NCBI RefSeq assembly: GCF_000243415.2
Contig: NZ_KI912270.1
Coordinates: forward strand, 6,529,837-6,593,836
DNA from: Mycolicibacterium tusciae JS617
GTDB lineage: Bacteria > Actinomycetota > Actinomycetes > Mycobacteriales > Mycobacteriaceae
Direction of reading: 5' to 3'
DNA length: 64,000 nucleotides
The notes beneath the pieces are model-generated. The model was given only the letters and a program-made list of their open reading frames with translations. It did no database searches and had not been told where the DNA came from. A program made the translations under genes and the position numbers. Below are positions 21,254-29,702 of the stretch, piece after piece (the stretch's first letter is position 1; the number at the start of each line of letters is the position of its first letter).

Positions 21254-24200
21254 TCAGGACACCGGAACTTCGCGGGGCTCCTGCGAAACCTCCGGCGATG
21301 CGAGGAGTTCGGAAATCCGCTCTGACACGGCGGCGACCGTCGGGTACTCCCACAGCAGTGTCGGCGGCAGCGACAGCCCGGTCTGCTTCTCCAGTTGGCG
21401 CAGCAGCCCTACCGTCATGATGGAGTCGACACCGATCTCCACCAGCGGCAGGTCCGTCTCCACATCGCCCTCCGGCAGTCCGAGCTGGGCCGACACCGCG
21501 GCGACGACACACTCGACCACCCGCTGCGGGTCCGGTTCGCCGTGGTCTCCTACGAAGCTACCCAGCACTGAGTCCGACCCGGCCGACTCGTCGACCTCAG
21601 CAGGTGCCACGTCAGCGAGCATCGGCACGGCCGATGCCGCCGGAAGCAACGGCAGTACAACGATATTCGGCTTATCATCGCGCATGGCCAGGTCCAGCGC
21701 ACGGACCGCTTCGTCGGCGGCGATGGTACCCATGCCGAGCGCGTCGAGTTGCGCCGCAACGAAGCCCGACGTCGAACCCATACCCAACCCCCGCCATGCA
21801 GTCCACGCGATGCTCACGGTGCGGTCTCCGAGACGACGGCGGTGACGGGCCATGACGTCGAGGAAGGAGTTGGCGCACGCGTACGCGCCCTGTCCGGGAA
21901 AGCCCGCGAGATATCCGCACGACGAGAACAACACCATCCAATCCAGCTGTTCGGGCGGAAAGACCTCGTGCAACGTCAATGTGCCGTCGACCTTCGGGTG
22001 CATGGCCGTTTCGAACTCTGCGACACTCGTGTTGACAAGCAGAGCACCGGCTTCCACGCCGGCGGCATGGATGACGCCCCGTACCGGCGGCAGCTGCCGT
22101 AGCGCGGCGCGCAGCGCGTCGGCGGCGCCCGGCGCGCCGATGTCGAGCGGCAGGACGTGTACGGACACGCCACGTTCCTCGAGTGCGGCGACCGTGCGGA
22201 TCAGTTCGGAATCGCCTGCCTCGCGCCACTGCGACCGATCGGGCATTCCCGTACGAGACACCAGCACCAACCGCCGAGCGCCAATGTCTGCGAGCCGCTG
22301 TGCCATCCGGAGCCCGAGAACACCTGTGCCGCCGGTGATCAGGTACGTGCCACCCGCCGAGCACTGCATCGGTGTGCCGGTCCCGCGCCCGGCGAACGCC
22401 AACCGGGCCGCCTTGGCGTCCCCGTCGCGCATCACAACGACCGGATGACCGCGCAGCGAGGCCAGTGCGCCGACCGGCAGGTTCGCATCGCCCACGTCGA
22501 GCACGCCGCCGAAGATCTTGGGATGTTCGGCGGCAGCAACTCTGGCCAGGCCCCACAGCGGCGCGTGGACCACATTGCCGCCTTCGTGTACTCGCTGGGT
22601 GAGCACCCATTCGCGTGCCTTCGCACCGCGGTCGAGCAGGTGCCTCAACGTCTGCATCACGACGGCAACCGACTTCTGCGGCGAATCATGGGCGCCGGGC
22701 AGAACCAGGACCACGGCGTCGTCCAGTTCCGTGTCGGTCGCCGCGATCTCGGACGGTTCGGCGTATGTCGCATACCGCACGTCGGCCGCGTCGAGGTCGC
22801 GGGCGACGAAGCGTCGGGTGTCGGCGTCTCCGCCGACGACCGACACCGCCGACGGTCGATCGTCCTGCTGCCATCCGACTGAGTGCCACGTGACGTGATG
22901 CAGCATCCGCGAAAGGTCGCTGCCTGCGGGGTTTTCCAGTTCCTCGAACGACATCCCGGTGAGCGATGCGCGGACGGCGCCCGACTCGTCAGCAATCAGC
23001 ACGTCGGTGGTGGTCGTCTGAGGCCGGCGTAGGACATGCAGCACTGCCACCGCGGGCGGACGGCCATACACCTGCACACGCTCTATCCGTGCCGGCATCC
23101 GCAGTCGCGGCGGCCCGTCGAAGATGGTGGAGGCAGCCGACGTCGCGGCATCCAGCAGTGGCGCCCACGTCGCGGGCTCGGTCCGCTCGCCGTCGGCCGC
23201 AACCCGCGCGATCAACTCACCGTCGCATCCGCCCGATGTCGCCGCCGGGGCGGCTCCGTGGCCCGATGTCGCCGCCGGGGCGGCTCCGTGGCCCGATGTC
23301 GCCGCCGGGGCGGCTCCGTGGCCCGATGTCGCCGCCGGGGCGGCTCCGTGCCGCAATTCGAGGATCTCCCAACCGAATCCCATTTCAGCCACTCCGAGTG
23401 TCGCCAGGGTGTCCACGACGTGGTTCGACGGCAGGGTTTCGAGGCACCGTGCCTTCGCGGCGGACTCGTCGAGCACCTGCCCCAGGAGATCTTCGATGTC
23501 GTCGTCGGCCGCCGCCACGGCACTGCTGTGCGTAAGCCAGCCACCCTCATCGGCAGAGTCGTCGTCCACCAACCGGGTCGACAGCGTGAGGCCGCGGTCC
23601 TGGAGGACCACCTGCACGTCGCGGGCCCGGCTCGGTGCGACGGGCGTCCGCAGCCGGACGTCGACGAGGTCGGTGCCAGATCGGTCGGAGCGGGTGTTCA
23701 GATTGGCGACGGCACCCAGGAACGTATTCAAAATCACTGCAGCAGGGACGATTTCCGTGCTCTGCACGGGATGGTTCCCGGGGTACGGCCGGTTGCTCAG
23801 GTCCAGACGTGTCTGCCACATGGTTGATGCGACGGCTCCGGTTACGTCCATCCGGCCGCCGAGCAGAGTGTGACTGTCGACGTCGTGCACGCCGCGGCCG
23901 CCGGGAGGAGGTGTCGGTGTGCGCCAAAAATGCCGATGTTGCCACTGTGTGACCGGCAGGGCGTCGGCCCAGGGCGCGGATGCCTCGATGCCGTGGTCGA
24001 CGGGCGCGCCGTTGCAGTACAGGGAACCCACCGCCGTGGCGACCGACTGCAACTCCGGACGGTCGCGGCGAAGCACCGGAACAACCCCGTGCTCGTCGAT
24101 CCCCGCATGGGTCAACGTCTCGACAATCGAATGCGCGACCACCGGATGCGCGGACACCTCCAGGAACAGCCGATGACCGTCCTCGGCCGCGGCCGTCACG

Positions 24201-26554
24201 GCTTCCGCGAAGCGCACGCGATCACGCAGATTGGCCACCCAGTAGTTCTGGTCGCGTGGTGCGGTCGAGCGCAGATCGGCTAGGGCCGTTGTGTACAAAG
24301 GGATTTCGGCGGAACGAGGTGGCGGTAGCGCGGCAGTGAGCCGGAAGAGTTCTGCGGTGAGAGCGTCCATTGCCGGGCTGTGAAACGCCACGTCGGTGTT
24401 GACGCGGCGGATCATCACGCCTTCGTCGGTCCAGATTTGGCAGATCTGCTCGACGGCGCCGACGGTGCCGGACACCACGGTCGACGCGGGTGAGGCACTG
24501 ATTGCCGCAACCACATTGCGATGCCCGCGCAACCGGCGTTCAGCTTCGGCGAAGGGCAATCGCACCAATGCCATCGCGCCGTTGCCCATCACCGACTGGA
24601 ATCCGCGCGCCCGGTAGCACGCCACCGCGGCGCCCACCGTCAAGTCGAAGACACCCGCCGCCACGCAGGCGGCGACTTCACCGACCGAATGACCGATCAC
24701 CGCGGCCGGTGTCACTCCCCGCTCGCGCAGCACGGCGGCGAGGCCCACCTGCATCGCAAACGTCAAGGCCTGCACCCGGTCTGTACCGCCGAGCGCGCCG
24801 GCGCCAAGTGCGTCGCGGGCGCAGAATCCCAGCTCCTTGCCGAACACCGGATCGATCGAGTCGATGACCGCGGCGAACGCGGGCTCACGCTCGAGAAGCT
24901 GCTGGCCCATTCCCGCCCAGTGTGATCCGTGCCCGGAGAACACCCAGACTGCGCCGTCGGCTGCTGCCGGCAGTGCGCTGCCGGTCACGACGAGCGGATC
25001 GGCCTCGTCGTTAGCGAGTGCGTTCAACCCCGCCACCACGCCGTCGATATCCTCGGCCACCACTGCAGCCCTTGCCGATTCGTGTGAGCGGCGCATCCAT
25101 GCCGTGGCTGCCACGCGATCGATTCCGTCGTCACAGGCGTCCAGGTGATCGGCCATCGCCTTGGCCTGGCTGCGCAGCCGGGTGAAGGACCGTGCCGAAA
25201 TCGGTACGACCGTCGGTGAAGGGTGCGCGGTATGGGTGGGCGGCGTCCGAGCCGCCGGCGCTTCTTCGAGCAGGATGTGCGCGATCGTGCCGCCGTAGCC
25301 GTAGCTGCACACCGCGGCACGACGCGGTGCGCCGTCGGTGCGCACCCACGGTTCGACTGACGTCGGCACCTGCAGCCCGCTACTCACCCAATCAACGGCA
25401 GACGTGAGGGTTTTCAAGCCCGCAGTTGGCGGGATGGCTTCGTGGTGCAGCGCGAGCGCGGCCTTGATGAGGCCGACCACACCGGCCCCACCCTCGAGGT
25501 GGCCCACGTTCGGCTTGACCGAGCCGATTCGGCATGGCGCGTCCGCCGGACGATCGGCCCCGTAGACCGAGGCCAGCGCCCGGACCTCGGTGGGATCGCC
25601 GCTCGGGGTTCCGGTCCCGTGCGCCTCGACGAAGTCGACGCTCGCGGGTGGCACACCCGCCGATTGGCATGCGCGCGCGAACATGTCGGCTTGGGCGTCG
25701 CCGTTGGGCGACATGATGCCCACTGTGCGGCCGTCCTGCGCGATCGCGCCGCCACGCACGAGGGCGAGCACTCGGTCACCGTCGCGAACCGCGTCGGCGA
25801 GGCGTTTGAGCACGACCACGGCCGCACCTTCGCCGCGGCCGTAGCCGTCGGCGCTCGCGTCGAACGTCTTGCAGCGCCCGTCCGGAGCGGTGGCGCCGGC
25901 CTCGTCGAGCACCCGGGTCAATCCCGGACCGATCAGCGCGCTGACGCCCCCCGCCAAGGCCAGCGATGTCTCGCCCGCTCGAAGCATCTGGCATGCCTGA
26001 TGCACCGCCACCAGCGATGCGGCGCATGCGGCGTCCAGCGCAACGCTTGGACCCCGCAGATCGAGCAGATGAGACACGCGGTTGGCGATTCCGCACAGTG
26101 ACGTGCCGATGCCGGTCCAGGCCTCGATGCCCGGCAGGTCTTCCATGATCAGCTTGCCGTAGTCGTCGGAGTTGACGCCCATGAGAACCGCGGTGTCGCT
26201 GCCTGCCAGCGCCCGCGGCGGTACACCGGCGTGTTCGAGTGCTTCCCAGCTCACTTCGAGCGCAAGCCGCTGCTGCGGATCCATCAGTTCCGCTTCACGC
26301 GGGGACACCCCGAAGAATTCGGCGTCGAACCCGGCAAGATCGTCGAGGAACGTGCCCCACCGAGTGGTCTCCTTGAGCACCGCGGCGTTGCGCGGGTCCC
26401 GGCGCAGATACGGCTCCCAGCGCTCCTCGGGTACCTCGCGGACGTCGCTTCGGCCCTCGGTCAGAAAGGTCCACAACTGCGCGGGGTCGTTGACGCTGCC
26501 GGCCAGCCGGCAGCCGATGCCGACGATGGCGATCGGTTCAGGGGAAGCGGCCAT
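21254..26554 (-). CDS. Iterative type I PKS, 6-methylsalicylic acid synthase-like
   Basis: A 1766-residue single-module polyketide synthase, close to the length of fungal 6-MSAS (1774) and bacterial relatives such as ChlB1. The ketosynthase has Cys177 in DAACAASLVAVHQ with His312 and His352. The acyltransferase has Ser623 in VIGHSVGE and the malonyl-type VAFHSP. The dehydratase/thioester-hydrolase region has HTLLGGR, PGNHPVQSTEIVPAA and WAPLLDAATSAASTIF, which are hallmark 6-MSAS segments. A ketoreductase (TGGTGVLGLRMA) and a carrier protein (Ser1711) follow; there is no enoylreductase or methyltransferase. That set makes 6-methylsalicylate from one acetyl and three malonyl units in known members. 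It occupies the mbtI position and has its own iron box, so it probably makes the mycobactin aryl cap. Confidence 0.87.
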   Translation of the reverse strand: MAASPEPIAIVGIGCRLAGSVNDPAQLWTFLTEGRSDVREVPEERWEPYLRRDPRNAAVLKETTRWGTFLDDLAGFDAEFFGVSPREAELMDPQQRLALEVSWEALEHAGVPPRALAGSDTAVLMGVNSDDYGKLIMEDLPGIEAWTGIGTSLCGIANRVSHLLDLRGPSVALDAACAASLVAVHQACQMLRAGETSLALAGGVSALIGPGLTRVLDEAGATAPDGRCKTFDASADGYGRGEGAAVVVLKRLADAVRDGDRVLALVRGGAIAQDGRTVGIMSPNGDAQADMFARACQSAGVPPASVDFVEAHGTGTPSGDPTEVRALASVYGADRPADAPCRIGSVKPNVGHLEGGAGVVGLIKAALALHHEAIPPTAGLKTLTSAVDWVSSGLQVPTSVEPWVRTDGAPRRAAVCSYGYGGTIAHILLEEAPAARTPPTHTAHPSPTVVPISARSFTRLRSQAKAMADHLDACDDGIDRVAATAWMRRSHESARAAVVAEDIDGVVAGLNALANDEADPLVVTGSALPAAADGAVWVFSGHGSHWAGMGQQLLEREPAFAAVIDSIDPVFGKELGFCARDALGAGALGGTDRVQALTFAMQVGLAAVLRERGVTPAAVIGHSVGEVAACVAAGVFDLTVGAAVACYRARGFQSVMGNGAMALVRLPFAEAERRLRGHRNVVAAISASPASTVVSGTVGAVEQICQIWTDEGVMIRRVNTDVAFHSPAMDALTAELFRLTAALPPPRSAEIPLYTTALADLRSTAPRDQNYWVANLRDRVRFAEAVTAAAEDGHRLFLEVSAHPVVAHSIVETLTHAGIDEHGVVPVLRRDRPELQSVATAVGSLYCNGAPVDHGIEASAPWADALPVTQWQHRHFWRTPTPPPGGRGVHDVDSHTLLGGRMDVTGAVASTMWQTRLDLSNRPYPGNHPVQSTEIVPAAVILNTFLGAVANLNTRSDRSGTDLVDVRLRTPVAPSRARDVQVVLQDRGLTLSTRLVDDDSADEGGWLTHSSAVAAADDDIEDLLGQVLDESAAKARCLETLPSNHVVDTLATLGVAEMGFGWEILELRHGAAPAATSGHGAAPAATSGHGAAPAATSGHGAAPAATSGGCDGELIARVAADGERTEPATWAPLLDAATSAASTIFDGPPRLRMPARIERVQVYGRPPAVAVLHVLRRPQTTTTDVLIADESGAVRASLTGMSFEELENPAGSDLSRMLHHVTWHSVGWQQDDRPSAVSVVGGDADTRRFVARDLDAADVRYATYAEPSEIAATDTELDDAVVLVLPGAHDSPQKSVAVVMQTLRHLLDRGAKAREWVLTQRVHEGGNVVHAPLWGLARVAAAEHPKIFGGVLDVGDANLPVGALASLRGHPVVVMRDGDAKAARLAFAGRGTGTPMQCSAGGTYLITGGTGVLGLRMAQRLADIGARRLVLVSRTGMPDRSQWREAGDSELIRTVAALEERGVSVHVLPLDIGAPGAADALRAALRQLPPVRGVIHAAGVEAGALLVNTSVAEFETAMHPKVDGTLTLHEVFPPEQLDWMVLFSSCGYLAGFPGQGAYACANSFLDVMARHRRRLGDRTVSIAWTAWRGLGMGSTSGFVAAQLDALGMGTIAADEAVRALDLAMRDDKPNIVVLPLLPAASAVPMLADVAPAEVDESAGSDSVLGSFVGDHGEPDPQRVVECVVAAVSAQLGLPEGDVETDLPLVEIGVDSIMTVGLLRQLEKQTGLSLPPTLLWEYPTVAAVSERISELLASPEVSQEPREVPVS
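23231..23350. repeat. Four perfect 30-bp tandem repeats inside the PKS gene
   Basis: Four identical 30-bp units (23231, 23261, 23291, 23321) with no mismatch. Each encodes ten residues (HGAAPAATSG on the coding strand), so the frame is kept. They lie in the dehydratase/thioester-hydrolase region, between the FGWEILEL segment and the conserved WAPLLDAATS segment. Perfect identity implies recent expansion, and copy number probably varies. Confidence 0.95.
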
Positions 26555-26581
26555 GTCAACTAAGCCCTGGACGCTTTGAAG

Positions 26582-26600
26582 TCTGGATAGCCTTGCCTAA
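26582..26600 (-). promoter_or_regulatory. Iron box upstream of the 6-MSAS-like PKS
   Basis: Read on the minus strand this is TTAGGCAAGGCTATCCAGA, matching the 19-bp IdeR consensus at 14 positions, including TTAGG and AGGCTA. It lies 27 bases before the PKS start codon. This ties expression of the PKS to iron limitation together with the mbt genes. Confidence 0.75.
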
Positions 26601-26737
26601 CAAACCCCACGACATATCGGCCATCCTGGCATACGTGGCCTCGCAATTGGTGTCTACGCAGGGCCTACGCGATGATCATGAAGGTGGCGCCGGTCACCTT
26701 TTGGAGTAGTTGCCCAGCCGAAATTCGCCGACAGCAC

Positions 26738-27439
26738 TCACAGTGTGGTGACTGCCAGGGGTTCGTCGGTACCGGACACCCGGATTTCGACGGAGCGGAT
26801 CTCCGATGTCGGAACACTCGTCGCCGCCGATAGCCCGGTCGCTTCGTCTCCGGCCGGTCGCCATGAGCCCACGACCGTCTGCCCGCCGCTGTTCGTCGTC
26901 ACGACGATGTCGTAGCTCTCGACGTCGCGCGCCCAGTCCTTGGTGTATTCGCAGGCCCAGTTCAGCTCGGTGCCCCACTTCTTTTCCGTGACCGCGAGCT
27001 GGGCGGTGAGGCCGGGGCGCGACCCCGGCTGCATCGGCGTCATCGCCACCGTCTCCATCGACCCCGTCGTGCGAGGAAAAATCGTCGCCCCGACGACCCC
27101 GCCGACGATCGCCAGCGCCGCGGCGGCCGCGACCACAATCGCGAGGACTGCGCTCCGGGATCGCCGCTGCCGGTCCGCCGCGGCGCGAGCAAACGACGCG
27201 ACGTTCTCATGGCGATCCTGGGCCGGTGGGGTGCTCACGAGGTCGGTCAACGCCAGAGCCTCCTCGGGGCTGAGCACGTCGAGAATGTCGGGTATCCCGG
27301 TCAGCCCGGTTAGGTCCGCGCTCCGCTCGGGGTTCGTGGCGAGATAGTTCTCGTAGATTCGCCGATCGTCGGAGTTCAACGCGCCGAGCACGTAGGCGGC
27401 ATCCCACTCGGCCAGGTCGTCGGGTCTGCTATCAGTCAC
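26738..27439 (-). CDS. RslA-like anti-sigma factor lacking zinc ligands
   Basis: A 233-residue membrane anti-sigma factor of the RskA/RslA family. The N-terminal cytoplasmic domain has the EWDAAYVLGALNSDDRR signature. One transmembrane segment (VLAIVVAAAAALAIVGGVV, about 110-130) is followed by an extracytoplasmic C-terminal domain. In M. tuberculosis RslA the helix after this signature holds a zinc-binding HxxxCxxC. Here the aligned helix reads ENYLATNPERS, with Tyr, Asn and Arg in place of His, Cys and Cys. The GTG start at 27439 has a GGGGGG ribosome binding site and overlaps the sigma gene stop by 8 bases, as expected for a cognate pair. Confidence 0.82.
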   Translation of the reverse strand: MTDSRPDDLAEWDAAYVLGALNSDDRRIYENYLATNPERSADLTGLTGIPDILDVLSPEEALALTDLVSTPPAQDRHENVASFARAAADRQRRSRSAVLAIVVAAAAALAIVGGVVGATIFPRTTGSMETVAMTPMQPGSRPGLTAQLAVTEKKWGTELNWACEYTKDWARDVESYDIVVTTNSGGQTVVGSWRPAGDEATGLSAATSVPTSEIRSVEIRVSGTDEPLAVTTL

Positions 27440-27947
27440 GGCCAACCCCCCTTTCCTGCAACGCAATTCGTAGCGCCCGAAGCGCGTAGTGAAGTCTGGA
27501 TTTGACCGTGCCCTCCGGAATCTGTTCCTGGGCGGCGATATCGGCCACGGTCTGGCCGAGGTAGTAGGCGCGCACGATCGCGTTGCGGTGGTCTGAGGAC
27601 AGCGACTTCAGCGCATCGGCCAGCACCCACTTGTCGACCGCAGGTCCGATCGCATCCAGAGAGGGCCGCTCGGGAAGGTTGTCGCTTTGCAGTTCCCTGG
27701 TAAAGCGGGCGCTGCGCCGGTCGTCGATCACGAGATTGCGGGCGACGGTGAACAGCCACGCGCGCGCCGATTCGCTCGGCTGCTCGAGAATGTCGGGCTT
27801 TCGCCAGAGGCGCAGCAGCGACTCCTGCACCACATCCTCAGCGAACGGCATGTCACCCCTCGTCAAACGCAAGACATAGCGCAGCAGGTCCCGGCTATGG
27901 GCGTCGTGGATCGCTCGCAGGAGCGCGGCCTGATCAGGATTGGTCAT
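27432..27947 (-). CDS. sigL: ECF sigma factor, SigL-like
   Basis: A 171-residue extracytoplasmic-function sigma factor with only regions 2 and 4. Region 2 contains AEDVVQESLLRLW and ARAWLFTVARNLVIDDRRSARF. Region 4 contains LSSDHRNAIVRAYYLGQTVADIAAQ and EGTVKSRLHYALRALR. The ARAWLFTVARN, DERRSARF-like and RLHYALRALRIALQE segments closely resemble M. tuberculosis SigL. The ATG at 27947 gives the usual N terminus (TNPDQAALLRAIHDAH). An upstream extension is possible because the ribosome binding site is weak. It is co-transcribed with the overlapping anti-sigma gene. The symbol is by similarity only. Confidence 0.8.
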   Translation of the reverse strand: MTNPDQAALLRAIHDAHSRDLLRYVLRLTRGDMPFAEDVVQESLLRLWRKPDILEQPSESARAWLFTVARNLVIDDRRSARFTRELQSDNLPERPSLDAIGPAVDKWVLADALKSLSSDHRNAIVRAYYLGQTVADIAAQEQIPEGTVKSRLHYALRALRIALQERGVGRD

Positions 27948-28100
27948 ATCCCATGCACCGGCGCATTCCTCGCTTTCCGTCGTCGTCGCACAACACAACG
28001 GATCACCATCGCAGAATCGTTCAATCGGCTGGCGCGAACGTGGGTTACCCGCACACTAAATCCCGGAAAGGCGTGCATCAAGCCCACGCTCGCCGTAGTA

Positions 28101-29309
28101 CTAATCAAGCAGACTGCGGACCACCGCGTCGGCCAATAGTCGCCCAGGGTCGGTGAGGATCAAATGGTCGCCGTCGCGCGTGAGCAGCCCGTCTGCGATC
28201 ACGGTCTCGGCCCGCCGTTGTTCGGCGTCGTTCAAGGTCGCCAGGGGCAGCCCGTCGCGCAACCGCACCCGCAACATGACGTCCTCGGTGTGCAGTGCGC
28301 TCGAGTCGAGCCGCTCAAAATCGGCCACCGGCAGGAGCCCGTCAGCCAGCGCCTGCGCATACACGTTGGGGTGCTTCACATTCCACCACCGGGTCGAGCC
28401 GACGTAGCCGTGTGCGCCGGGTCCGGCACCCCACCATTCGCCGCCGTTCCAGTAGCCGACGTTGTGCCGGCACTCGCCGCCGGGCAGACACCAGTTGGAA
28501 ACCTCATACCAACCCAGCCCCGCCGCGGACAGCCGCGCATCGATCAACTCGTAGCGGTGCGCGAGCTCGTCGTTGTCGGGTGCGCGGACCTCGCCGCGCC
28601 GCACCCGGCGGGCCAGCGCCGTGCCGTCCTCGACCACCAGGGCGTACGCGGACACGTGGTCGACGCGGGCCTCGACGGCGGCGTCCACCGAGCGCAGCAG
28701 GTCGTCGTCGGTCTCCCCCGGCGTGCCGTAGATCAGGTCGAGGTTCACATGTTCGAAGCCCGCTGCGAGGGCATCGCGGGCCGCCTCGAGGGCCCGGCCC
28801 GGTGAGTGCACCCGGTCCAGCACCGCGAGGACGTGCGGTGCCACCGACTGCATGCCGAGCGAGACCCGGGTGAAGCCGGCCGCCCGTAGATGCTCGAACA
28901 GCTGCGGCGAGGTGGACTCGGGGTTCGCCTCGGTGGTGACCTCGGCATCTGCGGCCAGGGTGAAATGGCTGCGTATCGCATCCAGCACCGAGGCCAGGCC
29001 GGGCCCCCCGAGCAGCGAAGGAGTTCCGCCACCGACGAACACGGTGTCGACGGCCGGAGCCGCTTGGTCGGCGACATCGGGCTGCCGCGTGGCCGCCAGC
29101 CTGTCGGCGGCCAGGGCCAACTCAGCGCGCAGCGCCTCCAGCCAGCCGTCGGGATTCGCGCCGCCCAGTTCAGCGGGGGTATAGGTGTTGAAGTCGCAGT
29201 AGCCGCAACGGGCAGCGCAGAACGGCACGTGAACATAGATGCCGAACGCGCGGCCCGGCGTCAGCGTCAGACCGGGCAGCTCGGATGCACCTGCCGTCCG
29301 GACTGTCAT
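28101..29309 (-). CDS. hemW: Radical SAM HemW/HemN-like protein
   Basis: A 402-residue radical SAM protein annotated as HemN in M. tuberculosis (Rv2388c). It has the iron-sulfur motif CxxxCxxC in FCAARCGYCDFNTY, a glycine-rich SAM-binding segment (DTVFVGGGTPSLL), LGMQSVAPHVL and the C-terminal HemN domain. Proteins of this length without the long N terminus of true HemN are generally HemW-type heme chaperones, so a direct coproporphyrinogen oxidase role is less likely. It is read away from the sulfite reductase operon. Confidence 0.9.
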   Translation of the reverse strand: MTVRTAGASELPGLTLTPGRAFGIYVHVPFCAARCGYCDFNTYTPAELGGANPDGWLEALRAELALAADRLAATRQPDVADQAAPAVDTVFVGGGTPSLLGGPGLASVLDAIRSHFTLAADAEVTTEANPESTSPQLFEHLRAAGFTRVSLGMQSVAPHVLAVLDRVHSPGRALEAARDALAAGFEHVNLDLIYGTPGETDDDLLRSVDAAVEARVDHVSAYALVVEDGTALARRVRRGEVRAPDNDELAHRYELIDARLSAAGLGWYEVSNWCLPGGECRHNVGYWNGGEWWGAGPGAHGYVGSTRWWNVKHPNVYAQALADGLLPVADFERLDSSALHTEDVMLRVRLRDGLPLATLNDAEQRRAETVIADGLLTRDGDHLILTDPGRLLADAVVRSLLD

Positions 29310-29481
29310 TCAACTAGCTTCCCAGATGCGGGGTTTACTCTCGGCCAGCCGAACGTGAACTTATGTTCGAGATTTCCACCGAATGTCGAGCACAAGCTCA
29401 CGTTGGGCGGCGCTCACGGGCAGGTTTTGCTCACCGTGAGCGCAAATCTGGGCCGGTTAGGGCATTTGTCGGTAACCGTGG

Positions 29482-29487
29482 CACAAT
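29482..29487 (+). promoter_or_regulatory. -10 element for a leaderless transcript upstream of sirA
   Basis: CACAAT lies exactly 7 bases before the GTG at 29495, the distance expected when transcription starts at the first base of the start codon. No ribosome binding site precedes this GTG. No clear -35 element is seen. Confidence 0.6.
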
Positions 29488-29494
29488 TGAGCAC

Positions 29495-29602
29495 GTGACT
29501 GCCGCCCGCATCTACACCCACCGCGTCTCGCTGGTGGCGCGTCGGCACGTCGACTTCAAGCGCGTTTGTAGCTGTTGCTGTCTGCGTTCGACGCTGATCT
29601 AG
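29495..29602 (+). CDS. Polycysteine leader peptide upstream of sirA
   Basis: A 35-codon short ORF that starts with GTG and ends in TAG. Near its end it encodes Cys-Ser-Cys-Cys-Cys (residues 25-29) after VDFKRV. It has no ribosome binding site and appears leaderless. Leaderless short ORFs with consecutive cysteine codons before sulfur-assimilation operons have been reported in M. smegmatis as cysteine-responsive attenuators: stalling at Cys codons when cysteine is scarce opens the downstream start site. The position just before sirA-cysH-che1 and the downstream hairpin fit that model. The peptide itself probably has no function. Confidence 0.85.
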   Translation: MTAARIYTHRVSLVARRHVDFKRVCSCCCLRSTLI

Positions 29603-29702
29603 GACCCAGCCCACCCGTACTTTCAGCTGGCCGCCGGATCTGCGCCGCCGGTCAGCTCACCGGTGAGAAGCGCGGTCCGGCTCCACGAAGGAGCCCAACG
29701 AT
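29603..29702 (+). promoter_or_regulatory. Attenuator leader with hairpin sequestering the sirA ribosome binding site
   Basis: Directly before sirA, GGCTCC and GGAGCC (29679-29684 and 29690-29695) form a perfect 6-bp stem with loop ACGAA. The right arm contains the sirA Shine-Dalgarno GGAG, 9 bases before the ATG. Upstream are a perfect palindrome CTCACCGGTGAG and an imperfect stem pairing AGCTGGCCGCCGG with CCGCCGGTCAGCT. A ribosome stalled in the cysteine codons about 80 bases upstream could alter this folding. The stems are visible; the switching is inferred. Confidence 0.7.
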
